In this document: positions 33,330 to 42,502 of the stretch, in pieces
Layout: each line of letters starts with the position of its first letter
How positions within the stretch are numbered: the stretch's first letter is position 1
Origin: an uncultured Oscillospiraceae bacterium
GTDB taxonomy: Bacteria; Bacillota; Clostridia; Oscillospirales; Oscillospiraceae
Assembly (NCBI GenBank): GCA_910587285.1
Contig: CAJULM010000003.1
Span: 52,901 to 116,900, forward strand
Length of the DNA: 64,000 bases
Direction: 5' to 3'
Made by a program: the position numbers and the translations under genes
The notes under the pieces: model-generated
Database searches by the model: none
What the model saw: the letters and a program-made list of their open reading frames with translations, nothing else
What the model was told of the DNA's origin: nothing

Positions 33330-33806
33330 GTTTTGACTGATTTGGTGGTGGAAAAGGCGGTGGAAAAATTCAAGCAAGAAATACGGCAAAGCTGCCCCAT
33401 CTCCATGACAAAAGATAGGGCGGCTTTGCGGGGTCCCGATTTAGCGGGCCAGGAAGAGCGATTTTATCACATCAAGCTAAAAATTTCCTCAAAAGCTCAT
33501 TTTCATGAACTCTTTGAGGAAATTTTTATGTCCCGTAAATGTCCCGTACTCTCTCGTAGGAACCCATTTCATGGACTTTCCTCCTTGAATCATCATAACT
33601 TCATTGGTCGTTGAGAAATGAATCTGGCGAGGAGCATAAATGTCCCAGGAACGGCCGATAGGCCGTGGACAGCGTATATGTGCGCGGTGAAAGGATGAAA
33701 CCAGCCCTGTTTTTTCCAATAATTCTGCCGATAGCGGAATCAAGACTGGTTTTTATTTTGAATTCATGCTATACTGATACAAAAAGTAAGGACAAAAGGA
33801 AACACT
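33330..33806. other. Noncoding region with two large inverted repeats
   Basis: No credible gene. Inverted repeats: GCAAAGCTGCCC with its complement (33386-33429), and TAAAAATTTCCTCAAA with its complement (33478-33528), the latter terminator-like in both directions. The rest shows no recognised signal; TGTCCCGTAAATGTCCCGT is a short direct repeat at about 33529-33547. It lies next to a tRNA gene, a common integration site, but no integrase is present. Confidence 0.6.
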
Positions 33807-34736
33807 ATGGCGATCAATAAAGCGATGCGGGCAGCGCTGAGTATTCTGTCCTACCCGGAAATTGACGTGAAAAAGACCTATCTGGTGGAGCGGGAGCTCC
33901 ACAAGCTGCTGGCCCACCGGCGGAAAAACCCGGCGCTCTACCGCGTCTGGGAGTACCCGGTGTCAAACGGCGGCCACCAGGTCCCCGTGCGGGTGTTCAA
34001 GCCCGCCGAGGCAGTTGGGCCGGCTGTGCTGGTTTTCTTCCATGGCGGCGGCTGGGTGACGGGCACGGTGGACAGCTACGACGGGGTGTGCGCGGATATG
34101 GCGGCCATGACCGGCTGCACCGTGGCCAGCGTGGATTACCGCCTGGCGCCGGAGCACCGCTTTCCCGCAGCGCCGGAGGACTGCTACGCCGCCGCCCGGG
34201 AGGTGTTCCGCAACGCCGGGCTGCTGGGCGTGCGGCGGGAGGATCTCGTTCTGATCGGGGACAGCGCGGGTGGGAATTTGGCCGCCGCCGTCTCGCTGAT
34301 GGCGCGGGACCGGGGGGAATTTCTGCCCCGCCGCCAGATATTGATCTATCCGGCCCTGGCCGGCGACCACTCGGAGAGCTCCCCCTATCCCTCCGTGCGG
34401 GAGAACGGGACCGGGTATCTGCTGACCGCCAAACGGGTGCGGGACTTTCTGGACCTCTACCGTTCCTCCGACGATGACCTGACAAACCCCTACTTTGCCC
34501 CGCTGAGCGCGGACAGTCTGGCGGCCCAGCCGGATACGCTGATCATCACGGCCCAGTACTGCCCGCTGCGGGATGAGGGCGAGGCCTATGGGCAGCGGCT
34601 GCGGGAGGCCGGGGGCTATGCGGAGACACATCGGATTCCCGACGCCCTTCACGGCTACTTCTCCCTCCCCGCCCGGTTTGCACTGGTAAAACAGACCTAT
34701 GAGATCATCAACCGTTTTTTGGAGAGAAGCGTATGA
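33807..34736 (+). CDS. HSL-family alpha/beta hydrolase
   Basis: Cytosolic esterase/lipase (309 aa) of the hormone-sensitive lipase family: oxyanion motif FFHGGGW, nucleophile in GDSAGGN, the DYRLAPEHRFPAA motif and a C-terminal His in the DALHGYF segment. No signal peptide. The stop overlaps the ATG of the acyltransferase gene (ATGA), so hydrolase, acyltransferase and DUF6320 form one operon. The trio suggests turnover of an acyl-ester or lipid; substrate unknown. Confidence 0.9.
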   Translation: MAINKAMRAALSILSYPEIDVKKTYLVERELHKLLAHRRKNPALYRVWEYPVSNGGHQVPVRVFKPAEAVGPAVLVFFHGGGWVTGTVDSYDGVCADMAAMTGCTVASVDYRLAPEHRFPAAPEDCYAAAREVFRNAGLLGVRREDLVLIGDSAGGNLAAAVSLMARDRGEFLPRRQILIYPALAGDHSESSPYPSVRENGTGYLLTAKRVRDFLDLYRSSDDDLTNPYFAPLSADSLAAQPDTLIITAQYCPLRDEGEAYGQRLREAGGYAETHRIPDALHGYFSLPARFALVKQTYEIINRFLERSV

Positions 34737-36012
34737 ATAGCAGAAGCTCGCCGCCCTGGCGGACACTGGACAACGCCGCGAAGATATTTCCCTCCACCGG
34801 CTCCTCCCACGACTCCAAGGTGTTTCGCTTCGTCTGCGAGCTGCGGGAGCCGGTGGAGCCCCAGCTTTTGCAGGCCGCGTTGGACAAGGCCTTGGACCGC
34901 TTCTCCATGTACCGCTCCGTGATGAAGCGGGGGTGGTTTTGGTACTATCTGGAGGAGAGCCCCCTGCCCGCCCGGGTCTCCGTCGAGGAGCTGCCGCCCT
35001 GCTACCCGATCTATCCCTCCGTCCGCCGCAGCCTGCTCTTCCGCGTGCTCTACTACCGCAGGCGGATCAGCCTGGAGGTCCACCACGCCCTGACCGACGG
35101 CACCGGGGCGCTCCACTTCCTGTGCGCGCTGGTGTATGAGTACCTGCTCCTGCGCTATGAGGGCGTGTTTTCCGACGCCTTCCCTGCTCCGCCCTATGAC
35201 GCCGCCCAATTCCAGCTTCAGGTGGACAGCTTTCAAAAGTATTACGAGAAGCCGTCAAACCGCTTTGCCCGGCTTTCTCCCCCCGCCTACCAGTTTCGGG
35301 GAGAACGCCTGCCCCGGCGGCAGATGGCCGTATTGGAGGGGCGGATGCCCTTGGACCAGGTCCTGGCCTGTGCGCGGAGGGCGCCACGCTGACCGAGCTG
35401 ATGACGGCGGTTTTCCTGTGCGCGATCCATGACGGGATGCGGGTGCGGGACCGCAGGAAGCCGGTGGTTATCGCCGTGCCCGTGAATTTGCGAAACTTCT
35501 TTCCATCGGAATCCGCCCGGAACTTCTTTGCCACCATCAACGTGGGCTATGATTTCAGCAAGGGAGAGGACAGCCTGGAGCCGGTGCTGGCGGAGGTCAA
35601 GCGCAGCTTTCAGGCAAATCTGACCCAGGAGCGGATGCGGGAGCACATGAACCGGCTGTGTGCGCTGGAGCACAGCGTTCCCCTCCGGCTGGTGCCCTTG
35701 CCCCTCAAGGACGTGATCCTGCTTGCCGCCAATCGCCTGACCGCCCGAGGGGTGACAGCCTCCTTTTCTAACATTGGAAAAGTGTCCATGCCCCGGGAGA
35801 TGGAGGACCTGATCCATTTCTTCGGCGCCTATACAAGCGCCGGGAAAACCCAGGCCTGCGCCTGTTCCTTTGGCGGACAGTATGTGGTCAGCTTTGCCGG
35901 CCCCTTCCGAAGCCACGAGACGGAGCGCGTATTTTTCAAAAAGCTGGTGCAGATGGGGGTCGACGTGGTGCTGACCACCAATCTGCCGCCTGAAAGTGAA
36001 AGGGGATCGTGA
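34733..36012 (+). pseudogene. Condensation-fold acyltransferase gene split by a single-base frameshift
   Basis: Two frames together encode one protein of the alcohol acetyltransferase/PapA-like condensation fold. The first (34733-35392) carries the catalytic HHxxxDG as VHHALTDG and breaks off after LDQVLACAR. The second continues from about 35377 with EGATLTELMTAVFLCAI, the expected next segment, and includes SFSNIGKV. Restoring one G in the run at 35376-35377 would give a continuous frame of about 427 codons. It is either a real mutation, a sequencing or assembly error, or a slippery site. Flanking genes overlap it in intact operon fashion, which favours a recent change or error. Confidence 0.75.
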
Positions 36013-36671
36013 TGCTGTACTGTAAAAAATGCGGCGTACACCTGTCCGGCTCCATGCGCCGCTGCCCGCTGTGCCAGGGGGAGGTGTCCGGCACGCCGGA
36101 GGAGGACCCATACCCAGTCCTGCTGAAGATGGAGCGGCCATATTGGCTGACCGTCCGGCTGGCCGGATGGATCACGATGGTGGTTTTGTCGGTGTGCGCC
36201 GCGGTCAATTACTGCTTTCCCTCCGGAGGCTGGTGGTTTTTGTTTGTGGCGGCGGGCCTGGCCAGCGCGTGGCTGCTGCTGGGCATCGCGTTTCGAAAAC
36301 GGCGCAACCCCATGAAGGCCATCGTCTGGCTGCTGGTTGCTGTGTCGGCGCTGGTGCTGATATGGGACTGGCGCACGGGCTTCAAGGGCTGGTCCATCAA
36401 TTTCGTGCTGCCCTGCCTAATCCCCTGTATGCAGCTGGCGGTGGCCGCGGCCGCGTGGGTTCTACGGCTGCGGCCATCCGACTACCTGCTCTATCTGGGC
36501 CTGTGCGTGCTTGCCGGCTTTCTCCCCCTGATCCCCCTGCTGTGCGGCGCACTGTGGATGATCTACCCCTCGGTGATATGTATTGGCTTCAGCGCAGTTC
36601 TTCTGTCTACCCTGGTCCTGCTCCGGGGCTCGGCGCTGAGGGCGGAGATCATCCGGCGTGGGCACCTGTAG
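36012..36671 (+). CDS. DUF6320-like membrane protein with N-terminal zinc ribbon
   Basis: A zinc-ribbon head (MLYCKKCGVHL and RRCPLCQGE, two CxxC pairs) is followed by about six hydrophobic segments. The combination with a condensation-fold acyltransferase and an HSL-type hydrolase recurs in Clostridia, as far as I recall. ATG 36012 overlaps the stop of the acyltransferase frame. Function unknown; a membrane partner of the acyltransferase is plausible. Confidence 0.75.
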   Translation: MLYCKKCGVHLSGSMRRCPLCQGEVSGTPEEDPYPVLLKMERPYWLTVRLAGWITMVVLSVCAAVNYCFPSGGWWFLFVAAGLASAWLLLGIAFRKRRNPMKAIVWLLVAVSALVLIWDWRTGFKGWSINFVLPCLIPCMQLAVAAAAWVLRLRPSDYLLYLGLCVLAGFLPLIPLLCGALWMIYPSVICIGFSAVLLSTLVLLRGSALRAEIIRRGHL

Positions 36672-36843
36672 AGTACGGTGGCAGATTCCTGAATCAAGGG
36701 AAAATGCAAATTTCTCCGATTACAATAGTTGTTAATCAAAATTCAAATTTATTTTTCAAATTTCCACAATTTCCAGTTTATTTGGCTCAAATAATATCTT
36801 TTTTGAGTGCAGAGAAATTGGTTGAACTCATGGAGAAAAGCTA

Positions 36844-36873
36844 TTGACAGCACAACTTTTTAGGTCCTATAAT
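36844..36873 (+). promoter_or_regulatory. Consensus sigma-A promoter of the chemoreceptor gene
   Basis: TTGACA (36844-36849) and TATAAT (36868-36873), both perfect, with an 18-bp spacer, 62 bases before the ATG. Confidence 0.8.
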
Positions 36874-36935
36874 GAAGATACGCTCCCATGAGGAGAAATA
36901 CGGCTTCGGCACGATTATTATTGAGGTGGAAAGAG

Positions 36936-38909
36936 ATGAACAGCATTCGTAAAAAAATTACAGTCTGCTTGATGGCGACCGTTCTGGTCGCATTGGTCGC
37001 AGTAGGGGCAGCCAGTAGCGCCTTGAGCTATCGGAGCACTGTCGCCACCGTAGACCAGATGATGAGCGAAACCGCAGTGCTCGCGGCTCAGCGCATTGAG
37101 CAGGAGCTGACGGCCTACAAGAACGTGGCCATGGACACCGGCTGCATCCCGCAGCTGTCTGATGATAGCGCATCGCAGGAGGAAAAGCGCGCCATCATCG
37201 ACGAGCGCGTGGCCATGCACGGCTTCCAGCGCGGCAATGTCATCGGCGCCGACGGTATCAGCATTTTCGACGGCAAGGACTACTCGGATCGGGAATACGT
37301 AAGGCAGGCCATGCAGGGCAATGTTTATGTTTCCGAGCCGCTGGTCAGCAAGATCACGGGGGAGTTGTCCATCATGGTGGCCGCGCCTCTCTATGCGGGC
37401 GGGAGCCATGGGGCCGATATCGTAGGCGTGGTCTATTTTGTGCCTCCCGAGACCTTCCTGAATGACATTGTCTCGTCCATCCAGATCGGGGACAACAGCC
37501 GGGCCTACATGATCAACAAGTCCGGCGACACCATCGCCGATATCACGCTGGACACCATCACCACCCAGAACATTGAGCGGGAGGCCCAGAGCGACTCCTC
37601 CCTGAAAAGCCGGGCCGCTCTCCATGAGTCCATGCGTCAGGGTAAAAATGGCTTCGGCTCCATCCGAGCCGATGACGGTCCCCGTTTCCTGGCCTACGCC
37701 CCCGTGGGAGGCACCGACGGCTGGAGCCTGGCTGTGGCCGCGCCTAAATCCAACTATCTGGCGGATACATACTTCGGCATCCTCATCAGCGTTCTGGTGA
37801 TTTTGGTTTCTATTGTAGCATCCATTGTGGTGGCCTTGAAGCTGTCCAGCAACATCAGCGTGCCCATGCGGGCCTGCGCCGAGCGAATGAAGCTGCTGGT
37901 GGAGGGCGACCTGAAGTCCTCCGTTCCCCAGGCCACCGGTCGGGATGAGACGGCGGAGCTGACCCGCTCCACCGCAGCCATGGTGGCGGGTTTAAACACC
38001 ATCATTGCCGACATCAGCTATCTGCTTAACGAGATGGCCAACAAGAATTTTGACATTCAGTCTCCCCACCGGGATGCCTATGTGGGAGAATTTCAGAGCA
38101 TTCTGATGTCTATGCGTACGCTGAAGATGGAGCTGAGCGGTACCATGCGGCAGATCAACTCCGCCGCCGGGCAGGTATCCGCCGCCAGCGGTCAGGTATC
38201 CACCGGAGCCCAGACGCTGAGCCAGGGGTCAATGGAGCAGGCGAGCTCCATTGAGGAATTGGCGGCTACCATAAACGATATCTCCGCCAGTGCGAAAAAG
38301 ACATCGGCCGCCGCGAAGGAGGCCGGCCGCTATGTCGGTCTGGCCGGCGCCCAGTTGGGCACCAGCGTGGAGCACGTCAAAGTTTTGAACTCTGCGATGG
38401 AGCGCATATCCAACTCCTCGGAGGAGATATCCAAGATCATCGCGGCCATTGAGAATATCGCCTTCCAGACCAATATCCTGGCGCTGAACGCAGCTGTGGA
38501 GGCCGCCCGCGCGGGCTCCGCCGGGAAGGGCTTTGCAGTGGTGGCCGACGAGGTTCGCAACCTGGCCTCCAAGTCCGACGAGGCCGCCAAAGCCACCAAG
38601 GAGCTGATTGAGAGCTCCATCGTATCCGTCTCGGAGGGCAGCCAAGTAGTGAACCGGGTGACTGAATCCCTGGAGCGGACCAATGAGCTGGCGGGTAACG
38701 TGTCTGTTCAGATGAATGTGGTGGTAGAGGCGGTGGAAAACCAAACCGTTGCCTTGGCTCAGGTCACGGAGGGGATTGACCAGATCTCCTCTGTGGTGCA
38801 GACCAACAGCGCCACCGCCCAGGAGAGCGCCGCCGCCAGTGAGGAGCTGTCGGCTGAGGCCAACGGCTTGAAACAGTTGGTGGATGAATTTACTTTGGCT
38901 TCTAATTGA
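36936..38909 (+). CDS. Methyl-accepting chemotaxis protein with Cache sensor
   Basis: Transmembrane chemoreceptor (657 aa): TM1 (about 8-30), a periplasmic-type dCache ligand domain to about 285 (FDGKDYSDREYVRQAMQGN, GELSIMVAAPLYAGG), TM2 (about 293-318), HAMP, and a cytosolic signalling domain whose hairpin tip reads NAAVEAARAGSAGKGFAVVA and RNLASKSDEAAK. dCache domains bind amino acids or organic acids. ATG 36936 follows GGAAAGAG. No che or flagellar genes are in the window. It stands alone under its own strong promoter and ends near repeat copy B. Confidence 0.93.
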   Translation: MNSIRKKITVCLMATVLVALVAVGAASSALSYRSTVATVDQMMSETAVLAAQRIEQELTAYKNVAMDTGCIPQLSDDSASQEEKRAIIDERVAMHGFQRGNVIGADGISIFDGKDYSDREYVRQAMQGNVYVSEPLVSKITGELSIMVAAPLYAGGSHGADIVGVVYFVPPETFLNDIVSSIQIGDNSRAYMINKSGDTIADITLDTITTQNIEREAQSDSSLKSRAALHESMRQGKNGFGSIRADDGPRFLAYAPVGGTDGWSLAVAAPKSNYLADTYFGILISVLVILVSIVASIVVALKLSSNISVPMRACAERMKLLVEGDLKSSVPQATGRDETAELTRSTAAMVAGLNTIIADISYLLNEMANKNFDIQSPHRDAYVGEFQSILMSMRTLKMELSGTMRQINSAAGQVSAASGQVSTGAQTLSQGSMEQASSIEELAATINDISASAKKTSAAAKEAGRYVGLAGAQLGTSVEHVKVLNSAMERISNSSEEISKIIAAIENIAFQTNILALNAAVEAARAGSAGKGFAVVADEVRNLASKSDEAAKATKELIESSIVSVSEGSQVVNRVTESLERTNELAGNVSVQMNVVVEAVENQTVALAQVTEGIDQISSVVQTNSATAQESAAASEELSAEANGLKQLVDEFTLASN

Positions 38910-38948
38910 CCAGCCGCATCTTTTAACCCACAAATGACAAAGAGAAAC

Positions 38949-39030
38949 ACCCGCAAACTGTTGCAATATGACGGTTTGCGGGTGCTTTTTGTACGTCTTT
39001 CATGGCTGGCTCAGCGCAAAGAGCTGCAAA
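38949..39030 (+). repeat. Intergenic repeat, copy B (starts with a terminator hairpin)
   Basis: Same orientation as copy A at 33248-33329. Hairpin ACCCGCAAA...TTTGCGGGT, then GCTTTTTG, terminates the chemoreceptor transcript. The conserved tail GGCTCA..GCAAA...TGCAA continues past the terminator. Confidence 0.8.
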
Positions 39031-39089
39031 ATTTTTGGATGCCTTTTGATGGCGTCGGGATAAATAGCGCGCCTGATCTGAAACAGGCA

Positions 39090-39875
39090 TCATGCCAGCG
39101 CCACATCCAACGCCAGCATGACGGTAAATCCCGCCGCGAAAAACAGAGTTCCCAGATTGGAGTGTTCCCCAGCGGATGCCTCCGGGATCAACTCCTCTAC
39201 CACCACATAGATCATAGCTCCCGCCGCGAAGCTGAGCAGGTAAGGCAATACGGGCAGGACCAGTCCCGCCGCCCAGATGGTGAGTACGGCGGCGATGGGC
39301 TCCACCACGCCGGACAGCACGCCATAGAGAAATGCCTGCCGGCGCTGAGCCCCCGCGCTTCGCAGGGGCATGGAGATAATGGCCCCCTCCGGGAAGTTTT
39401 GGATGGCGATGCCGATGGACAGGGCCAGCGCTCCAGTGGCAGTGATCGTTTCATTTCCGGCCATCCAGCCCGCCAGCACCACCCCCACCGCCATCCCCTC
39501 CGGGATGTTGTGGAGGGTGACCGCCAGCACCAGCATGGTGGTCTTTTTCAGCTGGGCACGCAGGCCCTCCGGCGCATCGCTGTTTTGGTGCAGGTGGGGG
39601 ATTATCCTGTCTAAAGCCAGCAGGAACAGGATGCCCAGCCAAAACCCAATGACCGCCGGGAGAAATGCCCATCGGGCCAAATCCTCCGCCTGTTCCATGG
39701 CGGGGACCAGCAGGCTCCAGATGGACGCCGCCACCATGACGCCGGCCGCAAAGCCGGTGAGGGCCCGCTGGACCATGGGGCGCAGACTGCCCATAAAAAA
39801 CACACATCCCGCCCCGAAAAACGTCCCTAAAAAGGGGAGCACGATCCCCTGCATCACTTCAATCGGCATATTCAT
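39090..39875 (-). CDS. ZIP-family metal transporter
   Basis: Membrane importer of divalent metals (Zn/Fe/Mn), 261 aa with about 8 helices. Metal-site motifs are LHNIPEGMAVG in TM4 and QNFPEGAIIS in TM5, plus the short His-containing loop IIPHLHQNSDAPEG. Bacterial ZupT-like. Start ATG 39875; a second ATG at 39869 has better RBS spacing. It appears to be monocistronic. No metal-responsive operator could be recognised. Confidence 0.92.
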   Translation of the reverse strand: MNMPIEVMQGIVLPFLGTFFGAGCVFFMGSLRPMVQRALTGFAAGVMVAASIWSLLVPAMEQAEDLARWAFLPAVIGFWLGILFLLALDRIIPHLHQNSDAPEGLRAQLKKTTMLVLAVTLHNIPEGMAVGVVLAGWMAGNETITATGALALSIGIAIQNFPEGAIISMPLRSAGAQRRQAFLYGVLSGVVEPIAAVLTIWAAGLVLPVLPYLLSFAAGAMIYVVVEELIPEASAGEHSNLGTLFFAAGFTVMLALDVALA

Positions 39876-40063
39876 CCGCCTTTCCCGCGTCGTCCATAGC
39901 AGTTTTCCCGTATGGAGGCGACCTCATTCCGCCAATGGCTGCCGAACCGCCCCATCCCCGGTTATGGGAGGCAGTGGGGCTTTCCCGCGCCATATTCTGC
40001 AATTTGCTTTGGAAGCAGATGATTCCCTCTCGCAAGTTAAGGAAATACGCCGCGTTCCAGAAA

Positions 40064-40639
40064 TCAAGAGAGCTGTGTAAATGTGGCGTTCTGCTTCCGG
40101 TATGTATCGTTGTCCTTCTGCTTTAACGCCCGCTCCACCTGGGCCAACTGGCGCTCCAGGTCTCTGATCTTGGCCTCGTTGGTCTCCGTATTAAGCCGCT
40201 GCGACAGTTCCTGCCGCTTCTTCTTCAGTGTTTCGATTTCGCGGTCTACCTTGTCGGTATTGCACGCCCAGACCTCTTTCTCGTCCTTCTTCCCCAACGG
40301 GCTGTTCGCGTCCTTATCCGCCGGACCGGGCTCCTCAGCCTTGGGAGCGTCCGCATCCGATTTCTTGGCGGCGGGAGCGCCCTTAGGCTGTTCAAGGGCT
40401 CCCGCCGCCCGTTCCGGACCGTCGAAATAAATTTTGGGCTGACCGTCTTCGCCCTTGCCCATCCAGTAGCGGCCGGACGGCTCCTGGGGCACCTCCGGGA
40501 CGTATTGATCCATCACGGGCTTCAACTGGCGGTCCTGGTTATCCTCTGTGGGCTTCTGGACCTTGGGTGCCCCCAGTACCTTCTCAGCTGTTGCCAAAGG
40601 CTGGACCGCACCGGTGCTCACAACAGAAACAGGTATCAT
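40064..40639 (-). CDS. Uncharacterised Pro/Lys-rich protein with C-terminal coiled coil
   Basis: 191-residue protein without signal peptide or membrane helix. Low-complexity first half rich in Pro, Ala, Lys, Asp and Glu, a short ordered segment SGRYWMGKGEDGQPKIYFDG, then a heptad-rich helix (REIETLKKKRQELSQRL, AKIRDLERQLAQVERAL). Good RBS (AAGGAGG) at ideal spacing and a promoter with paired LytTR-like sites argue it is a real, regulated gene. No family recognised. It may be a target of the Agr-like system encoded 3-4 kb away. Confidence 0.75.
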   Translation of the reverse strand: MIPVSVVSTGAVQPLATAEKVLGAPKVQKPTEDNQDRQLKPVMDQYVPEVPQEPSGRYWMGKGEDGQPKIYFDGPERAAGALEQPKGAPAAKKSDADAPKAEEPGPADKDANSPLGKKDEKEVWACNTDKVDREIETLKKKRQELSQRLNTETNEAKIRDLERQLAQVERALKQKDNDTYRKQNATFTQLS

Positions 40640-40688
40640 AAGTCATTCCTCCTTAAAGTTCTACGCAGAATAAAACCTTTGCCTTCTT

Positions 40689-40756
40689 AGTTTATCGGGC
40701 AGAGGGTACCGCTTCAAGGTTTTCGTCATGAAATGCTCTCTGGATGTCACGAAATG
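40689..40756 (-). promoter_or_regulatory. LytTR-type promoter of the coiled-coil protein gene
   Basis: On the minus strand: CATTTCGTGAC (40746-40756), then CATTTCATGAC (40725-40735), 21 bp apart; a 7-base gap; -35 TTGAAG (40712-40717); 17 bp; -10 TAAACT (40689-40694). The layout is identical to the response-regulator promoter at 44691-44758. Confidence 0.72.
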
Positions 40757-40961
40757 TTAGGCTAACACTTTTGCGCTCAGGTCCAGGTTCACTGCTCACG
40801 ACGATTCAGCGCTTAATAGTATTAGCGGAGAAATGTCCGCGAAATGTTACAGCGGCCTGCCTATTTCAAAAAACCTGCGCTTATAAAGCGAACGGACAAG
40901 GTTCAAGCAAGCCCCGTCCGTTCACTTTTATTCGCAATTTTTTCGGACCCGCTGTATAGAG
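40757..40961. other. Intergenic region with further GAAATG repeats and a terminator
   Basis: GTTAGGCTAAC dyad (40755-40765 area), two GAAATG elements 11 bp apart (40825-40846), and a hairpin with arms CGAACGGAC/GTCCGTTC (about 40891-40931), which probably terminates the minus-strand DUF2461 gene. No gene supported. Confidence 0.5.
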
Positions 40962-41645
40962 TCATCTCTCCGGCATTTTGAAACCTGTAAGGGCTTTGTT
41001 CAGGTAGTCATTGAACGGCTTCATCCGGCGGAAGATGTCCGCCGCTTTGGACAGGAACAGCTCGCCATCCGCAAGCTCTTGGTCCTGAATGGGATATTCC
41101 AGATACCAGCTCTTATGCTTTAGATATGCAGCCTGGGGATGCTCCTTTTCGTATCCAGCCGGGACGTTTTTCAGCGCTGACCCGCCCACAGTGAAATACG
41201 CCTGAAAAGACGGGGCGGTGATAATCGTCTCCCACTCGCTGCCGTGCTCCGAGATATAATCCCGTACCATCCTGGTGGCGTCCTTGAACATATCCGCGAA
41301 TAGGCCGCCTCCCAGGAAGGACTGGTCGCCTGGTTTTATCATCAGATAATAGCCTACCGGGATGGGCAGCTTCCCCATGGACGAGATGTGCGCCCGGAAC
41401 GCAGGGTTGTAGGGGGACTTGTCGTGGCTGAATCTGGTGTCCCGAATCAGCTTGAAGGTCAGCTCTCTGGGTGCGTGGCCCAAGACGCTACCGTCGAATT
41501 CTCCAATTTGGAGCATCAGAGCCTGAAGCAGCTCCTCAAACTGCCCGTTGGCCGCCTGATACTCGGCCTTGTGGGCATGGTACCATTCCCGGTTATTGTT
41601 GGCGCTTAATTCAGTCAGATAGTCCATGATTGTCTGTGTATTCAT
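40962..41645 (-). CDS. DUF2461-family protein
   Basis: 227-residue cytosolic protein of the DUF2461/TIGR02453 family: LTELSANNNREWYHAHKAEY, ELTFKLIRDTRFSHDKSPYN, GYYLMIKPGDQSFLGGGL. Biochemical role unknown in the literature I know. It follows the sigma-factor gene with an 11-base gap, so it is probably co-transcribed. Length is typical. Confidence 0.88.
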   Translation of the reverse strand: MNTQTIMDYLTELSANNNREWYHAHKAEYQAANGQFEELLQALMLQIGEFDGSVLGHAPRELTFKLIRDTRFSHDKSPYNPAFRAHISSMGKLPIPVGYYLMIKPGDQSFLGGGLFADMFKDATRMVRDYISEHGSEWETIITAPSFQAYFTVGGSALKNVPAGYEKEHPQAAYLKHKSWYLEYPIQDQELADGELFLSKAADIFRRMKPFNDYLNKALTGFKMPER

Positions 41646-41656
41646 CTCGTTACCTC

Positions 41657-42502
41657 CTAAGCTTTCACAATCGTGGAAAAGGCCGGGCCGTTCAAAAAGT
41701 CCTGGAGCATCCGCTTCAGCCGGTCTGTGGACTGATACGCCCGGCAGAACGAGAACTGCTGGGAATACCCGTCGATCTCCTCCATAGCTGCCGTCACCGC
41801 TTCGGCGGCATCGCTGGGCTTGGCGGCGGTAAAGTCCAGACGGTCAGGGGTGATACGGTGGTTCTGTATCGCGTAATTCACCCGGTGCACACAATGGCAG
41901 GTGCCTTGCCCGTACTCACCGCAGTATTCCGAGAGGAACGCAGCCATCTTTTTCCGCACCCGGGAAAGGCGCTGGCGATAGGCTTCCGGGGTGATGCCCA
42001 GGATGTCCCCGGCGATTCGGCTGTCCACCCGGAACATGGTGCCCAGGATGAAGATGCACCGGCTCTCCGGGTCCAGGCACTGGAGCATGATGTTCGTGCA
42101 GGATAGCTTCAGCTCCTCGGCCAGAATCGACTGATCTATATTCTGGGTCAGGTCGGGCACATCCTGAATTTTTCCGTTGCGGATGTCGTCTCCGTAGAAC
42201 TCAAAGCTTAAAGGGAATTGGGCAAACATATGCTTCTTGTAGTCCTTGAGGTGGTTCACCGCGATGCGGAATACCCAGGTGGTGAAGGCGCTCTCTCCCT
42301 TGAAGGAGGAGAGATGGGTCATGACCTTCAGCAAAATGTCCTGGGACGCATCCTCCGCGTCATGGAATGTACCCAGCATCCGCAGGGACAGGTTGAATAC
42401 CAGATCCTGGACGCCGGTCAGTACCGTTTCCAGCGCACTCCTATCCCCAGCGGTGGCTTGCTCAATCAGTATTGAGAGTTCTTGATGTTCCTTTGTGTTC
42501 AT
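41657..42502 (-). CDS. ECF-like sigma factor with C-terminal extension
   Basis: Sigma-70 family factor: region 2 (RMLGTFHDAEDASQDILLK, WVFRIAVNHLKD) and region 4 (FRVDSRIAGDILGITPEAYR, RLSRVRKKM) cover about residues 20-195. Another 85 residues with a Cys/His cluster (EYCGEYGQGTCHCVHRVNY) follow, unlike a minimal ECF sigma and not SnoaL-like. The Cys/His cluster might bind metal (inference). ATG 42502 is preceded by GGAGGTG at good spacing. No anti-sigma gene is adjacent. Confidence 0.85.
   Translation of the reverse strand: MNTKEHQELSILIEQATAGDRSALETVLTGVQDLVFNLSLRMLGTFHDAEDASQDILLKVMTHLSSFKGESAFTTWVFRIAVNHLKDYKKHMFAQFPLSFEFYGDDIRNGKIQDVPDLTQNIDQSILAEELKLSCTNIMLQCLDPESRCIFILGTMFRVDSRIAGDILGITPEAYRQRLSRVRKKMAAFLSEYCGEYGQGTCHCVHRVNYAIQNHRITPDRLDFTAAKPSDAAEAVTAAMEEIDGYSQQFSFCRAYQSTDRLKRMLQDFLNGPAFSTIVKA

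Noticed and set aside
33188..33406. Minus-strand open frame containing GTPEGTRTPN-like sequence
   Set aside because: It is the reverse complement of the tRNA-Arg gene and adjacent terminator; this string is a well-known spurious annotation.
33489..33743. Minus-strand 84-codon frame next to the tRNA, considered as an integrase remnant
   Set aside because: No catalytic or structural motif of a tyrosine recombinase could be found; the frame runs through a terminator-like inverted repeat.
33248..39030. Prophage or integrative element between the repeats
   Set aside because: No integrase, transposase, replication or conjugation gene lies inside; kept only as a repeat observation.
40744..40959. 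71-codon plus-strand open frame
   Set aside because: No RBS, no family, low-complexity-free random composition, and it overlaps regulatory repeats and a terminator.
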